64,000 bases of DNA from Polyangium mundeleinium (GTDB taxonomy: Bacteria; Myxococcota_A; Polyangia; Polyangiales; Polyangiaceae), in contig NZ_JAQNDO010000001.1 in NCBI RefSeq assembly GCF_028369105.1, positions 8,898,501 through 8,962,500 of the forward strand. The letters run 5' to 3'. Under the pieces are notes generated by a model that was not told the DNA's origin, ran no database searches, and worked only from the letters and a program-made list of their open reading frames with translations. The position numbers and the translations under genes are program-made. Below are positions 9,508-18,216 of the stretch, one piece after another; positions within the stretch are counted from its first letter, which is position 1, and each line of letters starts with the position of its first letter.

Positions 9508-11154
9508 GTGTCCCAGCAGGCCCCGATCTCCCCGCGAACCTCCCTCGCCCCCGCGCGCGTGCTGCTGCGCGGGGGCGGGCCGAGCCTCGTGGTCGTGGCG
9601 GCCGCCGCGTGCGCGCAACGCGTGGCCCTGCCGCTCGCGGCCCTTTGGCTCGGCGACCGAGGCCCCCGCGACGCGCTCGTCCTGCTCGCGGCCGCGGCCG
9701 CCTTGAGCTTCGTCCGCGCGCGGGCTGCCGACGCCCTCGCGCGGGAGGTGCGCCTCCGCGTCGTCGACCTCTTCGTCGCGCCCCTCGAACGCGGCGCGGT
9801 CGTGGCGATGCCGCCGGCCGCGGTCATGTCCGCGCGGCTCTCCACGGCGCTGCCCGTGCTCGTGAGCTGGGCCGTGGAGGGCGTGGCCATCCTGTTCGCC
9901 GGCGCGATCGCCGTGCCCGCCGTGACCGCGCTGCTCGTCTCGGCGCTCGGGGCGTCGGCGCTCGCGCCGCTCGTCGCCGCGGGCCTGACGGGCGGGCTCG
10001 TCACGATGCTCGGTGCGTCGCACGTCGAGGCTGCGTGGGACGTGGTGTTCGAGCGGTCGCGCGTGCTGCTCGCGCGGGCGACCGCGGGGTTTGCCGGCGC
10101 GGCCGAGCTCGTCGCACACGGACGCGCGCGGGCCTTCGCCGCGGAGCTCCGGGCCGAGGTGTCGGCGTGGTCCTCCTCGGAGCTCCGTGCTCGCGCCACG
10201 AGCGCGATCGCGGGCTGGGGCGCGCTGCTCGCGACGATCGCGGCGGCGCTCGGCGCGGCGGAGCTCTTCGGCGTGAAGGCGTTCGACGCCGGCGAGGGGC
10301 GCGACGTGCACCGATCACTCCTCCTCGTGCTCGCCGCGATCCCGACGTTGCAGATGACGATCGCGGGCCTCGGGAACTTCGTCCACGCGCGGGGCGAGCT
10401 CGCGTCGCTCGGGGACATGCTCGCGAAGGGCGCGGCGGAGGGCCTTGCTGCGCCGAGGGATGCGTCCGCTCGTACGCTCGATCCCCGCGCGGAGATCCGG
10501 CTCGACGGCGTCGGATACGCGTATCCGCCGCGGCAAGGTGCAGATGGCGCGTCGAAGACCCACGCGCTCCGGAACGTCTCGCTCGTGCTCCCGGCCGGCG
10601 AGAGCCTCGCCGTGCTCGGCTCGAATGGCGCGGGGAAAACCACGCTGCTCTACCTCCTGCTCGGGCTCGTTCGTCCGGACGAAGGGCGTGTCCTCGTCGA
10701 CGGCGCGGAGCCTCCGGGGCCGGGAAACGCGCGGTTCGGCGATCGGGTCGCGTTCGTCTCGCAAGAACCGTTCGAACCCCCCGACGCGACGATCGCCGCG
10801 TCCCTTCGCGCGTTCGACGCGGATGCGCCCGACGAACGCCTCGCCTCTGCGCTCGACGAGGTGGGCCTATGGACCTCGCTCCGGACGCGCGCAGGCTCCG
10901 ATGCGGCGGCGCTGGCGATACGCCTCGGCTCGCTCTCGCGCGGGCAGGCGCGGCGCGTGATGCTCGCGCGGGCGCTCGTGCGCGAGGCGGACCTCGTGGT
11001 GCTCGACGAGCCCGAGGCCCACCTCGATGCGACGAGCGTCGCCGAGCTCGCCGGGCTGCTTCGCCGTCTCGCCGAACGCCGCCGTGTCATCGCCGCGATC
11101 CACGATCCCGCCGTGCTCGGCTTTGCCAACCACGTGCTCCGGCTCTCCCCATGA
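9508..11154 (+). CDS. ABC exporter half-transporter (membrane + ATPase)
   Basis: 548 residues from a GTG. The N-terminal 300 residues hold several Ala/Leu/Val-rich membrane helices. The C-terminal nucleotide-binding domain has Walker A (LGSNGAGKTT, about 370-379), a Q-loop (FVSQEPF), the signature LSRGQ (about 476), Walker B plus catalytic Glu (VVLDEPEAHLD) and the switch His (AIHDP). All catalytic residues are present. The layout resembles CydD/peptide-exporter half transporters that work as dimers. Its stop overlaps the next gene's ATG (ATGA), and that partner is a nucleotidyltransferase-like protein. In RiPP and other peptide loci such pairs occur together, so export of a modified small molecule is possible, but no precursor was found beside it. 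Confidence 0.9.
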   Translation: MSQQAPISPRTSLAPARVLLRGGGPSLVVVAAAACAQRVALPLAALWLGDRGPRDALVLLAAAAALSFVRARAADALAREVRLRVVDLFVAPLERGAVVAMPPAAVMSARLSTALPVLVSWAVEGVAILFAGAIAVPAVTALLVSALGASALAPLVAAGLTGGLVTMLGASHVEAAWDVVFERSRVLLARATAGFAGAAELVAHGRARAFAAELRAEVSAWSSSELRARATSAIAGWGALLATIAAALGAAELFGVKAFDAGEGRDVHRSLLLVLAAIPTLQMTIAGLGNFVHARGELASLGDMLAKGAAEGLAAPRDASARTLDPRAEIRLDGVGYAYPPRQGADGASKTHALRNVSLVLPAGESLAVLGSNGAGKTTLLYLLLGLVRPDEGRVLVDGAEPPGPGNARFGDRVAFVSQEPFEPPDATIAASLRAFDADAPDERLASALDEVGLWTSLRTRAGSDAAALAIRLGSLSRGQARRVMLARALVREADLVVLDEPEAHLDATSVAELAGLLRRLAERRRVIAAIHDPAVLGFANHVLRLSP

Positions 11155-12062
11155 CGCCGCCTTCGACGCCGCGCCTCGACCTGCTGCGTGATCCACGCGC
11201 CGTGATGCCCGCGCCGACGCCGCAGGCCCACGCCGAGGCGATGCTGCGGGCGCACGTGCTCGGGCAGATCTCGCGTGCGCTCGTCGCGCGAGGGGAGCGC
11301 GCCATGCTCGTGAAAGGCGCGGCGCTCGCGCTCACGGTGTACCCCTCGCCTGCCGCGCGGCCGATGTGCGACGTGGACCTGCTCGTGCCGCCGCGGCGGG
11401 AGCGGGCGGTGATCGAGGTGCTCGCGGCGGCGGGGCTCGAGCTGCACGAACATCGCTTTCGTCCCAAGAGCCGCGAGATGCTGGGGGAGACGCAGCTCGT
11501 CGCGCGCGCCGGGGAGATGCGTTTGCTCGTGGAGGTGCACGGGACGCTGGACAAGATCGTCCCGCGGCCGATCGACGTGGAGGCCGTGGAAGCGCGCGCG
11601 AGCGTGGCCCCGGGGCTGCCGGGATTGCTCGTGCCGTCCGTGGAGGATCATGCGCTGCTCGTGGCGCTGCATGCCGCGGGGCACGAGTTTCGGCACGAGG
11701 CTGCGTGGCTCGATCTGGAGCTGCTCTTGCGCGGCGGAATCGACGGGCAGGTGCTCGTGGAGAGGGCACGGGCGTTCCGGCTCGGGACGGTGATGTTCGT
11801 GATGCTGTCGACGTTGCGCGCGCTCGGGGCCGCGAGCGTGGATGCGGAGCTTTTGCGGGCGTTCGAGCCGGGGAGGCTGCGGCGCGCGGCGCTCGTGCCG
11901 TTCTACGATGTGGGCGCGTTTCCGATCGCGCGCAGGAAGGCTGAGCTCGGCGTGCCGTGGGTGCTCGGACAAACGCCGCTGCGGGATGATCTCGGCGCGT
12001 GGGCGCGAGGGCTCGCGCGGTATGCGGCGGCGCGGGTTTCGGATCGGCTCGTGGTGCGGTGA
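11151..12062 (+). CDS. nucleotidyltransferase-fold protein (NTP_transf_5-like)
   Basis: 303 residues. The N-terminal part carries the nucleotidyltransferase pattern: LVKGAALAL (about residues 50-58), then PMCDVDLLVPP (about 68-78) with the paired acidic residues of the palm fold. The C-terminal half is helical. This matches the uncharacterised nucleotidyltransferase family (PF14907) often seen near lasso-peptide and other RiPP genes and in polysaccharide loci; the substrate is unknown. It is translationally coupled to the ABC half-transporter (ATGA). It converges with the STAS gene, and only 12 bases separate the two stops. Confidence 0.75.
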   Translation: MTPPSTPRLDLLRDPRAVMPAPTPQAHAEAMLRAHVLGQISRALVARGERAMLVKGAALALTVYPSPAARPMCDVDLLVPPRRERAVIEVLAAAGLELHEHRFRPKSREMLGETQLVARAGEMRLLVEVHGTLDKIVPRPIDVEAVEARASVAPGLPGLLVPSVEDHALLVALHAAGHEFRHEAAWLDLELLLRGGIDGQVLVERARAFRLGTVMFVMLSTLRALGAASVDAELLRAFEPGRLRRAALVPFYDVGAFPIARRKAELGVPWVLGQTPLRDDLGAWARGLARYAAARVSDRLVVR

Positions 12063-12074
12063 CGAAATGCCCTC

Positions 12075-13136
12075 TCAGCCACCCTTGCGCGTGGGGCCCA
12101 TGCAACGCAAGAGGCCGTCGCGCAGGCTGGCGAGCGTCACGAGCTTCGACAGATCGATGCCAATCGACACCATCGTCTGGGCGACGGCGGGGCGGATGCC
12201 CGTGATCACGCAGTGCGCCCCGAGCAGCTCGGCGGCGCGGACGAGCCGCAGGATGTGATCGGCGGTGGACGTGTCGATCACGTCCACGCCCGTCAAATCG
12301 ATGATTGCGTGACGCGCGTTCTTCTGCACGATCGCGTCGAGCAAGCGCGTCATGGTCTCGGCCGCGCGCTGGCTATCGACGACGCCCATCAACGGCAGGG
12401 TGATCACGCCGTCCCATACCTCGATGATCGGCGTGGACAGGGCGCGAATGGCCTCCTCCTGGCGCGCGATGAGGTCGAGCTTGTCCCGCAGCTCTTTTTC
12501 GGTCGCGGCGCGCTCCTCGACCTCCTTGCGCACCCGTTCGAGGGCCACGGCCAGGTCGGCCTTCGTCGCCTCGTCGCTGCCGAGCAGGCGCTCGACACGG
12601 TCCTCCAGGCTCGCGTCCGAGGGCCGGATGACGAATTCGTCGTATGCATCCCCCTTCGTCGCGAACGTGACCTGCTCGGCCCAGCATTGGGAGACCTTGA
12701 AGAACCGCTGGAAGATTCCCGCGAACTTGCCGCCGAGGTAACTCGAACCCCAGCTCACCCCGAGCGCATTCTGGCAGGTGGCCTCCCAGTGGTTCCAGGA
12801 ACGCACGCGCGCCTCCTTGGCCTTGGGATCGAGCGAGACGAGCTCCCAGCGGCCCCAGCCTGCGGCCGCGGCCACCTTGATGAGCTCGGCGAAGCCCTGT
12901 TCGAACGTGGGATACTGGCAGATGTACACCCAATCTTGCTCGACGCCGTCGCGCCCGCCGCCGTGGAGCGAGAGCCGGATCCGCTCGGTGCCCACCATGC
13001 GGTGCTGCCCCGAGAGCAGCCCTGCCAGGGTGCTCTCGGTCCAGATGAAAATGGCGGGGTTGCCCCCCATGCGTATCGTCTTCTGCTCGGTATCGTATTC
13101 GAATTCCAAGCCGCCCAGGGTCGCGCGCTCGATCAT
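12075..13136 (-). CDS. RsbR-like STAS protein with N-terminal sensory domain
   Basis: 353 residues; the ATG follows a GGGAGA ribosome-binding site. The N-terminal 185 residues contain a ligand-binding-type domain that resembles a V4R/heme-NO-like sensor fold (WEATCQNALGVSWGSSYLGG, VTFATKGDAYDEFVI); this is tentative. A coiled coil follows (about 185-240, ALERVRKEVEERAATEKELR). The C-terminal STAS domain (about 245-350) has the RsbR/RsbS motif IIDLTGVDVIDTSTADHIL, with Ser/Thr at the phospho-switch position. It probably acts in a stressosome-type partner switch. It is one of three STAS-type proteins within 9 kb, the others being 5584-7281 and 14134-14598. Confidence 0.85.
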   Translation of the reverse strand: MIERATLGGLEFEYDTEQKTIRMGGNPAIFIWTESTLAGLLSGQHRMVGTERIRLSLHGGGRDGVEQDWVYICQYPTFEQGFAELIKVAAAAGWGRWELVSLDPKAKEARVRSWNHWEATCQNALGVSWGSSYLGGKFAGIFQRFFKVSQCWAEQVTFATKGDAYDEFVIRPSDASLEDRVERLLGSDEATKADLAVALERVRKEVEERAATEKELRDKLDLIARQEEAIRALSTPIIEVWDGVITLPLMGVVDSQRAAETMTRLLDAIVQKNARHAIIDLTGVDVIDTSTADHILRLVRAAELLGAHCVITGIRPAVAQTMVSIGIDLSKLVTLASLRDGLLRCMGPTRKGG

Positions 13137-13517
13137 CAGCTAGGTCTCCCAACGTGCATCCTACATCGGTCTGGACGGAAGTGCGCACGAATTCCACGGT
13201 GCTTCCGTCTCCTCCCGGCGGCTCGTGGTCCGCCCAAAGCTCACGTTACGGCAGCAATTATGCAGTCGTGGCGAAGGGTCGAGGGCGACCCGTCGCCACG
13301 TAGTGACCTCACCCGCGACAAAGCTCGGGCGGGGGGGACGGCCTGGCAAGCGGTCGCGGTCCAGGAGGAGAGGACGTCCGGCGGCGGGCTCGCCGGAGAT
13401 GCCGCCGCAAAGCTCCTCGAAAAGCGATTCAAAAAAGCTGTTTTCCCACGTCGCCAGCGAGCGCCACCTTCCTGCATCCGTTGACACCTGATTCACCCCC
13501 ATGGTACGGGCTACGGC
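13137..13517. other. intergenic region with a long imperfect hairpin
   Basis: No gene is seen here. At 13268-13299 two 14-base arms (GTGGCGAAGGGTCG and its near complement) form a stem interrupted by one mismatch, with a four-base loop. There is no T-run after it, so it is not a standard intrinsic terminator. It lies between two divergent genes, so it may be an operator or an RNA structure in one of the leaders. Confidence 0.4.
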
Positions 13518-14081
13518 ATGTCCCAAATGAACGATTTTCTGGAGCGCCGGCTGGCTCGACGCTTTCGCGCGCACGACACCAACCAAAATGGCTACCTGGA
13601 GCGACGCGATTTCGATATCTCGGCCGTGCGTATGGCCGAAGAGTTCGGGCACGGGCCCGAATCTCCTGCCCGGCAAAAGCTCGTCGAGATCAGCTTGGGC
13701 TTGTGGGAGCACCTGCGGAAGGTCGCGGACCTCGACACGGACGGGCGCATCAGCTTGGCCGAGTACAAGGCTGCGTTCGCGGCGGGCCTGCTCGAGACCG
13801 CCGAATCGTTCGATGCGGGCTACGTCCCCTACATCAACGCGGTCATGGCTGTCGCCGATCAGGATGGCGACGGCAAGCTCACCGCCTCCGAGCAGATCCG
13901 CTGGATGGGCTCGTTGATGCACGTGCCCGAGCCCGTGGTGCGCGAGGCGTTCCACCGCATCGACAAGGACAACGACGGCTTCATCACCGCCAGCGAGCTG
14001 GTCGAGGCCATTCGCGGTTATTATTTCGACGAATCGCCCGACTCTCCCGCCCACTGGTTGCTCGGCCCGCTCTATCCGTGA
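13518..14081 (+). CDS. four-EF-hand calcium-binding protein (calerythrin-like)
   Basis: 187 residues with four EF-hand loops: DTNQNGYLERRDF (about 19-31), DLDTDGRISLAEY (about 73-85), DQDGDGKLTASEQ (about 115-127) and DKDNDGFITASEL (about 149-161). All have acidic position 1 and Gly6; loops 2-4 have Asp at 1, 3 and 5, while loop 1 has Asn at 3 and 5. Loops 1, 2 and 4 have Glu at position 12, but loop 3 has Glu there only as SEQ. The size and helical spacing match prokaryotic calerythrin/sarcoplasmic calcium-binding proteins, which buffer or sense Ca2+ in the cytoplasm. No signal peptide. It converges with the next gene. Confidence 0.92.
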   Translation: MSQMNDFLERRLARRFRAHDTNQNGYLERRDFDISAVRMAEEFGHGPESPARQKLVEISLGLWEHLRKVADLDTDGRISLAEYKAAFAAGLLETAESFDAGYVPYINAVMAVADQDGDGKLTASEQIRWMGSLMHVPEPVVREAFHRIDKDNDGFITASELVEAIRGYYFDESPDSPAHWLLGPLYP

Positions 14082-14133
14082 TCTCGTCGATCACGTTCGC
14101 GGGTTTACGCGCTCCCATGGCCGCGTGAATCGC

Positions 14134-14598
14134 CTACGGCGCGGCGGAGACGCCGGCCCTGTGCCTGCGGTATTCCTCCAGAAACGCGCGCGCCTCGGCT
14201 TCCGTCTCGACGAACGCCACGGGGCGAATCTTGTGCGGCTCCAGGGAGCGAACGGCGCGTATCAACAGGGTCGCCACGACCCGCGTCGTGAACGAGGCGC
14301 CGACGACCGCCGAGCCGCGCAGCACATTCCGCACATCTGCGAATTCATTCGCCGCCGCCGCGCGCCGCGCCTGCGGCGTGAGGGAGCCCATCTCCGTCAC
14401 GTCCGCGATCCAAAAGATGCCGCCCCCGGTGCGCTCGGCGAGCGCTCGGAGCGCTGCGATCTGCGTGCGCATGTCGTCGTCCAGCACGTTCCCCCGGATG
14501 CGGACGATGTACAGGTCGGGCGACTCGAACCTGTGCAGGTGCGTGCCAAAGGGCTCCCATCGTTTGCTCGGTGGAACGCGCATTCCTTCCCCGGACAC
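14134..14598 (-). CDS. small STAS/SpoIIAA-like protein
   Basis: 154 residues from GTG; an ATG five codons in (14583) is the alternative. An alternating beta/alpha pattern is visible: LYIVRIRGNVLDDD, a long helix, then GGIFWIADVTEMGSL and a C-terminal helix (TEAEARAFLEEYRRHRA). This resembles SpoIIAA-like/STAS single-domain proteins that are common and uncharacterised in myxobacteria. There is no clear phospho-acceptor Ser in the usual loop (DVTEMGSL has Ser two positions later). It may be another component of the local STAS signalling group, though that link is inference. Confidence 0.7.
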   Translation of the reverse strand: MSGEGMRVPPSKRWEPFGTHLHRFESPDLYIVRIRGNVLDDDMRTQIAALRALAERTGGGIFWIADVTEMGSLTPQARRAAAANEFADVRNVLRGSAVVGASFTTRVVATLLIRAVRSLEPHKIRPVAFVETEAEARAFLEEYRRHRAGVSAAP

Positions 14599-14649
14599 GT
14601 TGCCACTCTACGGGAAATCAGCGTAGGTGCGCAGAAAAAAAACGGACCG

Positions 14650-14845
14650 AGGGCGTGGGCGGGAGCGGGAGCGGCGCTTACGCGCGGGAGCGCAAATTCA
14701 ATCGCGCCCGTGCGAGATGGTCGCGGCCATCAGAGGACGGCCGCGACCATCTCGCACCCGTTCGGAAAGAACAGCGCAGCCGAGAACAAATCCCGGGCGC
14801 CCCGCCCCTGCCCCGCTCCTGCTCCCGCTCCCGCCCCCACACCCG
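14650..14845. repeat. nested inverted repeats upstream of the AraC gene
   Basis: The inner pair is a perfect 18-base inverted repeat, TGCGAGATGGTCGCGGCC at 14711-14728 and its complement at 14739-14756, with a 10-base spacer. An outer imperfect pair flanks it: a purine-rich GGGAGC-repeat stretch at about 14651-14674 and its pyrimidine-rich complement at about 14811-14845. The region lies in the roughly 350-base gap between divergent genes. It could be a regulator-binding site or a cruciform; there is no T-run for a terminator. Confidence 0.6.
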
Positions 14846-14952
14846 CCCCCCGCACGTGTCCTCGCAATGGCCCCCATCGTTCGCCCGGCTCCTCGGGCAC
14901 GATCGGCGCGATCGGATGGGTCGTGGCCTCTCGATTCGCTATCTTCCTCGTG

Positions 14953-15921
14953 ATGAACCGTGACCTCGTCCACCTCCCGTCCGCGGTGCGCGCTCGCCTC
15001 GCGCGTGTCGGGGCGAACGTGGCCCATGCGACGGCCGCAGCGCGCGTGCCGTCCAGCGAAGAGCTGAGCACCGAGCAGTTTTTCACCTTCTGGGAAGCGC
15101 TCGGCGCGTCGTCCCCCCACGACGTCGGCCTTCGCTTGGCGACGGAGACGCAGGTGCACGAGTACGACATCTCGTCGCTCGCGGCGCTGCACTCTCCCGA
15201 CCTCGGCACCGCCTTGACCAAGCTCGCCCGCTACAAACGGCTTTGCGGGCTGAAGGACATGGTCATCGACACGAAGGGGAAGGAGGTGGCGATTCACACG
15301 ACCTACCTGCACGCGCCCGGCCCTATGCCCCCGCGTCTGGTCGATGCATCGCTCGCCTCGCTCCTCGTGCTCTTGCAACGAGGCAGCGGGCTCGCGCTTG
15401 CGCCGAAGCGCGTCGAGCTCACGCGTGCGCGTAGCGACGAGCCGATGCTGATGCGCTTCTTCGGCTGCCCGCTGCGGTTCCGCTCGGAGCGCGACACGCT
15501 CGTCCTCGAAGAGCGCCTCCTCGCGACGCCGTTCGTCACGCACAACGCCGACCTTTTGCAGGTGCTCCTCCCCAGCCTCGACCAGAAGCTCGCGCCTCTC
15601 GAACAGGGCTCGTTCGTCGAGCAGGTCCGTGCGGTCGTCGCGCGCCGCATGTCGGGCGAGCGGCCGAGCCTCGCGAAGGTGGCGCGCGAGCTCTCCCTCA
15701 GCACGCGCACACTCCAGCGGCGACTGGGCGAGCTCGGGGTCAGCTATCAGCACGTGCTCGACGACGTTCGGCATCACACCGCGCTGCGCCTCCTGCGCAC
15801 GGACGACGTCGACGTCAACGAGATCGCGTTCCTGCTCGGCTTCGACGAGGTCAATTCCTTCACGCGGGCGTTCCGCGCCTGGGAGGGGACCACCCCGCAC
15901 CGTTGGCGTGATTCGATGTAA
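14953..15921 (+). CDS. AraC-family transcriptional regulator
   Basis: 322 residues. The N-terminal 200 residues match the arabinose-binding-like domain (PF12625 type) found in OruR/ArgR-like AraC proteins. The C-terminal 90 residues hold the double helix-turn-helix: SLAKVARELSLSTRTLQRRL, then IAFLLGFDEVNSFTRAFRAW and the closing GTTPHRWR motif. It should bind DNA as an effector-responsive activator or repressor. The two dehydrogenase genes downstream on the same strand, starting 52 bases later, are its likely targets. The upstream inverted repeats are a possible operator. Confidence 0.9.
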   Translation: MNRDLVHLPSAVRARLARVGANVAHATAAARVPSSEELSTEQFFTFWEALGASSPHDVGLRLATETQVHEYDISSLAALHSPDLGTALTKLARYKRLCGLKDMVIDTKGKEVAIHTTYLHAPGPMPPRLVDASLASLLVLLQRGSGLALAPKRVELTRARSDEPMLMRFFGCPLRFRSERDTLVLEERLLATPFVTHNADLLQVLLPSLDQKLAPLEQGSFVEQVRAVVARRMSGERPSLAKVARELSLSTRTLQRRLGELGVSYQHVLDDVRHHTALRLLRTDDVDVNEIAFLLGFDEVNSFTRAFRAWEGTTPHRWRDSM

Positions 15922-15973
15922 TTGTGGCGCGATCGGATTTGAAGACGGGCGCTCTGGGCACGATGCTTCGTGC

Positions 15974-16876
15974 ATGACAGAGAAACCATCGCAGGTCTGG
16001 TTCATCACTGGAAGCTCGCGGGGCCTCGGCCGCGCCCTCGCTCTTGCCGTGCTCGCCGCCGGGCACCGTGTCGTCGCCACCGCGCGCAAGCCCGCCGATC
16101 TGGATGAGCTCGTGAACCAATACGGCGACCGCGTGAAGGCGGTCGCGCTCGACGTCACCCAGCCCGAGCAGGCGGTGCGCGCGGTCCAGCAAGCGGTCGA
16201 CGCCTTCGGCCGCATCGACGTGCTCGTCAACAATGCGGGCTACGCCAACATCGATTCGGCCGAAGACATCCCGCTCGACGATTTCCGCGCGCAGATCGAC
16301 ACCAACTTCTATGGCGTCGTGCACGTCACGCGCGCCGTGCTGCCCGTCATGCGCGCGCAACGCAGCGGGCGCATCCTGCAGGTAAGCTCCATTGGCGGAC
16401 GGCGCGGGGGCACGCCGGGCCTCTCCGCGTACCAGGCGGCGAAGTTCGCCGTCGCGGGCTTCAGCGAGGTCGTCCTCAACGAAGTCGCGCACCTCGGCAT
16501 TCAGGTCACCATCGTCGAGCCGGGCGGCTTCGGCACCGACTGGGGGGGCAGCTCGATGAAGGTGTACGCGTCTTCGCCCGATTACGAAGCCTCCGTGGGC
16601 GCGACGAACAAGCGTTTCCGGGGCAACCCCGGTACTTCGCGCGGCGTGCCCGAAAAAGCCGCGAAGGCCCTGCTCGCGCTTACGTCGATGGAGAAGCAAC
16701 CGCGACGCCTGCTCCTGGGGAGCGACGCGTACGCGCTCGCCAAGCTGACGCTGCACGAGATGGGTGCCAGCGACGAGGCCCACCGGGCCCTCAGCACGAG
16801 CACCGACGCCGACGGCCTCCCCGACTTCGCCGACACCGACGTGGGCCGAGAGCTGCTGAAGCTGCACCACCCTTGA
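15974..16876 (+). CDS. short-chain dehydrogenase/reductase
   Basis: 300 residues, classical SDR. Motifs in order: cofactor-binding TGSSRGLG (about 13-20), Arg at the end of strand 2 (ATARKPADLD) favouring NADPH, LDVT, NNAGY (about 85), catalytic Ser in VSSIGG (about 138) and Tyr/Lys in SAYQAAKFAV (about 152-156). The substrate cannot be read from sequence. A 22-base gap separates it from the next SDR gene, so the two are probably co-transcribed and may act on related alcohols or ketones. Confidence 0.92.
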   Translation: MTEKPSQVWFITGSSRGLGRALALAVLAAGHRVVATARKPADLDELVNQYGDRVKAVALDVTQPEQAVRAVQQAVDAFGRIDVLVNNAGYANIDSAEDIPLDDFRAQIDTNFYGVVHVTRAVLPVMRAQRSGRILQVSSIGGRRGGTPGLSAYQAAKFAVAGFSEVVLNEVAHLGIQVTIVEPGGFGTDWGGSSMKVYASSPDYEASVGATNKRFRGNPGTSRGVPEKAAKALLALTSMEKQPRRLLLGSDAYALAKLTLHEMGASDEAHRALSTSTDADGLPDFADTDVGRELLKLHHP

Positions 16877-16898
16877 AAGACCGCAAAGGGAGGACACC

Positions 16899-17705
16899 AT
16901 GGATCTGCACCTGAAAGACAAGCGCGCGCTCGTCACCGGGTCGAGCTCGGGCATTGGCGCGGAGGTGGCGCGATTCTTGGCGCGCGAGGGCGTCGAGGTC
17001 GTCGTGCACGGCCGCAATGCCGAACGCGCGCGGGTCGTCGCGGACGAGATCACCACGGCGGGAGGACGCGCGGTCGTTGCCATCGGGGACCTATCGACCG
17101 CCGAGGGTCTCGGCAGCGTCATCGACGCCGCCGCGCGCGCCTTGGGCGGCATCGACATCCTCGTCAACAATGCGGGCGGCGCGACGAACGTCGCCCACGC
17201 CTCGTGGTTCGACGCGCCGCTCGAAGAATGGCTCGACGACTACAAGAGCAACACGCTTCCCGCCGTGCGGCTCGTGCAGGCGTTCGTACCGGGCATGCGG
17301 GAGCGTCGGTGGGGCCGCGTCATCCAGATCTCGTCGCGCAATGCGATCTCCCCGCACGCGCAGCTCGGCGCTTACGGCGCATCGAAGGCGGCGCTCAACA
17401 ACTTCACGCTGAGTTTGTCGAAGGCCCTGGCCGGCACGGGCGTGACGTCGAACGGCATCATGCCCGGCCTCATTTACACGCCCGCCCTCGATGGGTGGTT
17501 CCGCGAGATCGCCGCCAAGCAGGGATTGACGGATCCCGCCGAAGGGCGTGCGTGGGTGTTGAAGAACGCGGTTCATCAGACGGTGGATCGCCTCGGCATG
17601 CCGGCCGATATCGCTGCGGCCGTGTGTTTCCTCGCGAGTCCGCGGACGGACTTCATGACGGGCACGACCTTTCGCATCGACGGAGGGGCCACGCCCACGG
17701 TGTGA
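16899..17705 (+). CDS. short-chain dehydrogenase/reductase (FabG-like)
   Basis: 268 residues; the ATG is preceded by a GGGAGG site. It has TGSSSGIG (about 13-20), a basic residue after strand 2 (VVHGRNAERA) fitting NADPH, NNAGG (about 90), catalytic ISSRN (about 144) and Tyr/Lys in YGASKAALNNF (about 157-161), and the C-terminal RIDGGATPTV typical of FabG-like enzymes. It is probably an oxidoreductase of small metabolites rather than the housekeeping FabG, given its context with another SDR and an AraC regulator. Confidence 0.92.
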   Translation: MDLHLKDKRALVTGSSSGIGAEVARFLAREGVEVVVHGRNAERARVVADEITTAGGRAVVAIGDLSTAEGLGSVIDAAARALGGIDILVNNAGGATNVAHASWFDAPLEEWLDDYKSNTLPAVRLVQAFVPGMRERRWGRVIQISSRNAISPHAQLGAYGASKAALNNFTLSLSKALAGTGVTSNGIMPGLIYTPALDGWFREIAAKQGLTDPAEGRAWVLKNAVHQTVDRLGMPADIAAAVCFLASPRTDFMTGTTFRIDGGATPTV

Positions 17706-17750
17706 CGACGAGGGGCCCCCCTGATTCCGGTGGCACACCGGGAGGTTCGC

Positions 17751-17930
17751 TTTGGGGGCTCCCCAAAGACCCTCCCGACCGCCGGGACCTCACGTTGGGG
17801 CTTCCCCAAAGACCCTCCCGAGCGCCCGGACCTGCCTTTGGGGCCTCCCCAGGACCGAGCCCGAGCGCCCGGACCTGCCTTTGGGGCCTCCCCGCTCCAT
17901 TTTGGAGCACCCAACGCTCCGTTTTGGAGC
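17751..17930. repeat. four ~43-bp tandem hairpin repeats plus two short hairpins
   Basis: Units begin near 17751, 17794, 17837 and 17879. Each opens with TTTGGGGCCTCCCC or close variants, where the first two can fold because CCCCAAAG follows, and then carries GAGCGCCCGGACCTGCC. Two 15-base palindromic hairpins of the form GCTCC-N-TTTTGGAGC follow at 17894-17908 and 17916-17930. The block fills the non-coding gap between the second SDR gene and the cytochrome gene. The remaining bases to 18216 show no gene. Confidence 0.75.
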
Positions 17931-18216
17931 ACCTCACCGGTCCGGGACGCGTCCTCGAATCCACGACACCGTCGCAACGGCAGCGAAATGCGTGCGTCAC
18001 GCCGACCGGCGATGGAAGAGATACGTGATGGCGCGGCGGAACCGCCCCCGCTTCCGCGAGCGGCGGTATTTACCACCCGGAGGAGCCGAATTCTCGGCGG
18101 ATTGAAGTTTTGTTGCACCAACCCGAGCATTTCGCGCACTTCGCCGATGGTTGACGATTGACTCCCTGTCGGACCGCGTCTTAGCTACCTCAATGCATTG
18201 GGGCGCCAGGATCCGC

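Noticed and set aside
11151-12062. Part of the RiPP locus at 23-27 kb
   Set aside because: It is 11 kb away with many unrelated genes between, so the link is not claimed as a feature.
14711-14756. Intrinsic terminator
   Set aside because: The stem is strong but no T-run follows on either strand, and it lies between divergent genes.
17751-17930. Possible CRISPR array
   Set aside because: There are only four units with no distinct spacers between near-identical repeats, and no cas genes are near.
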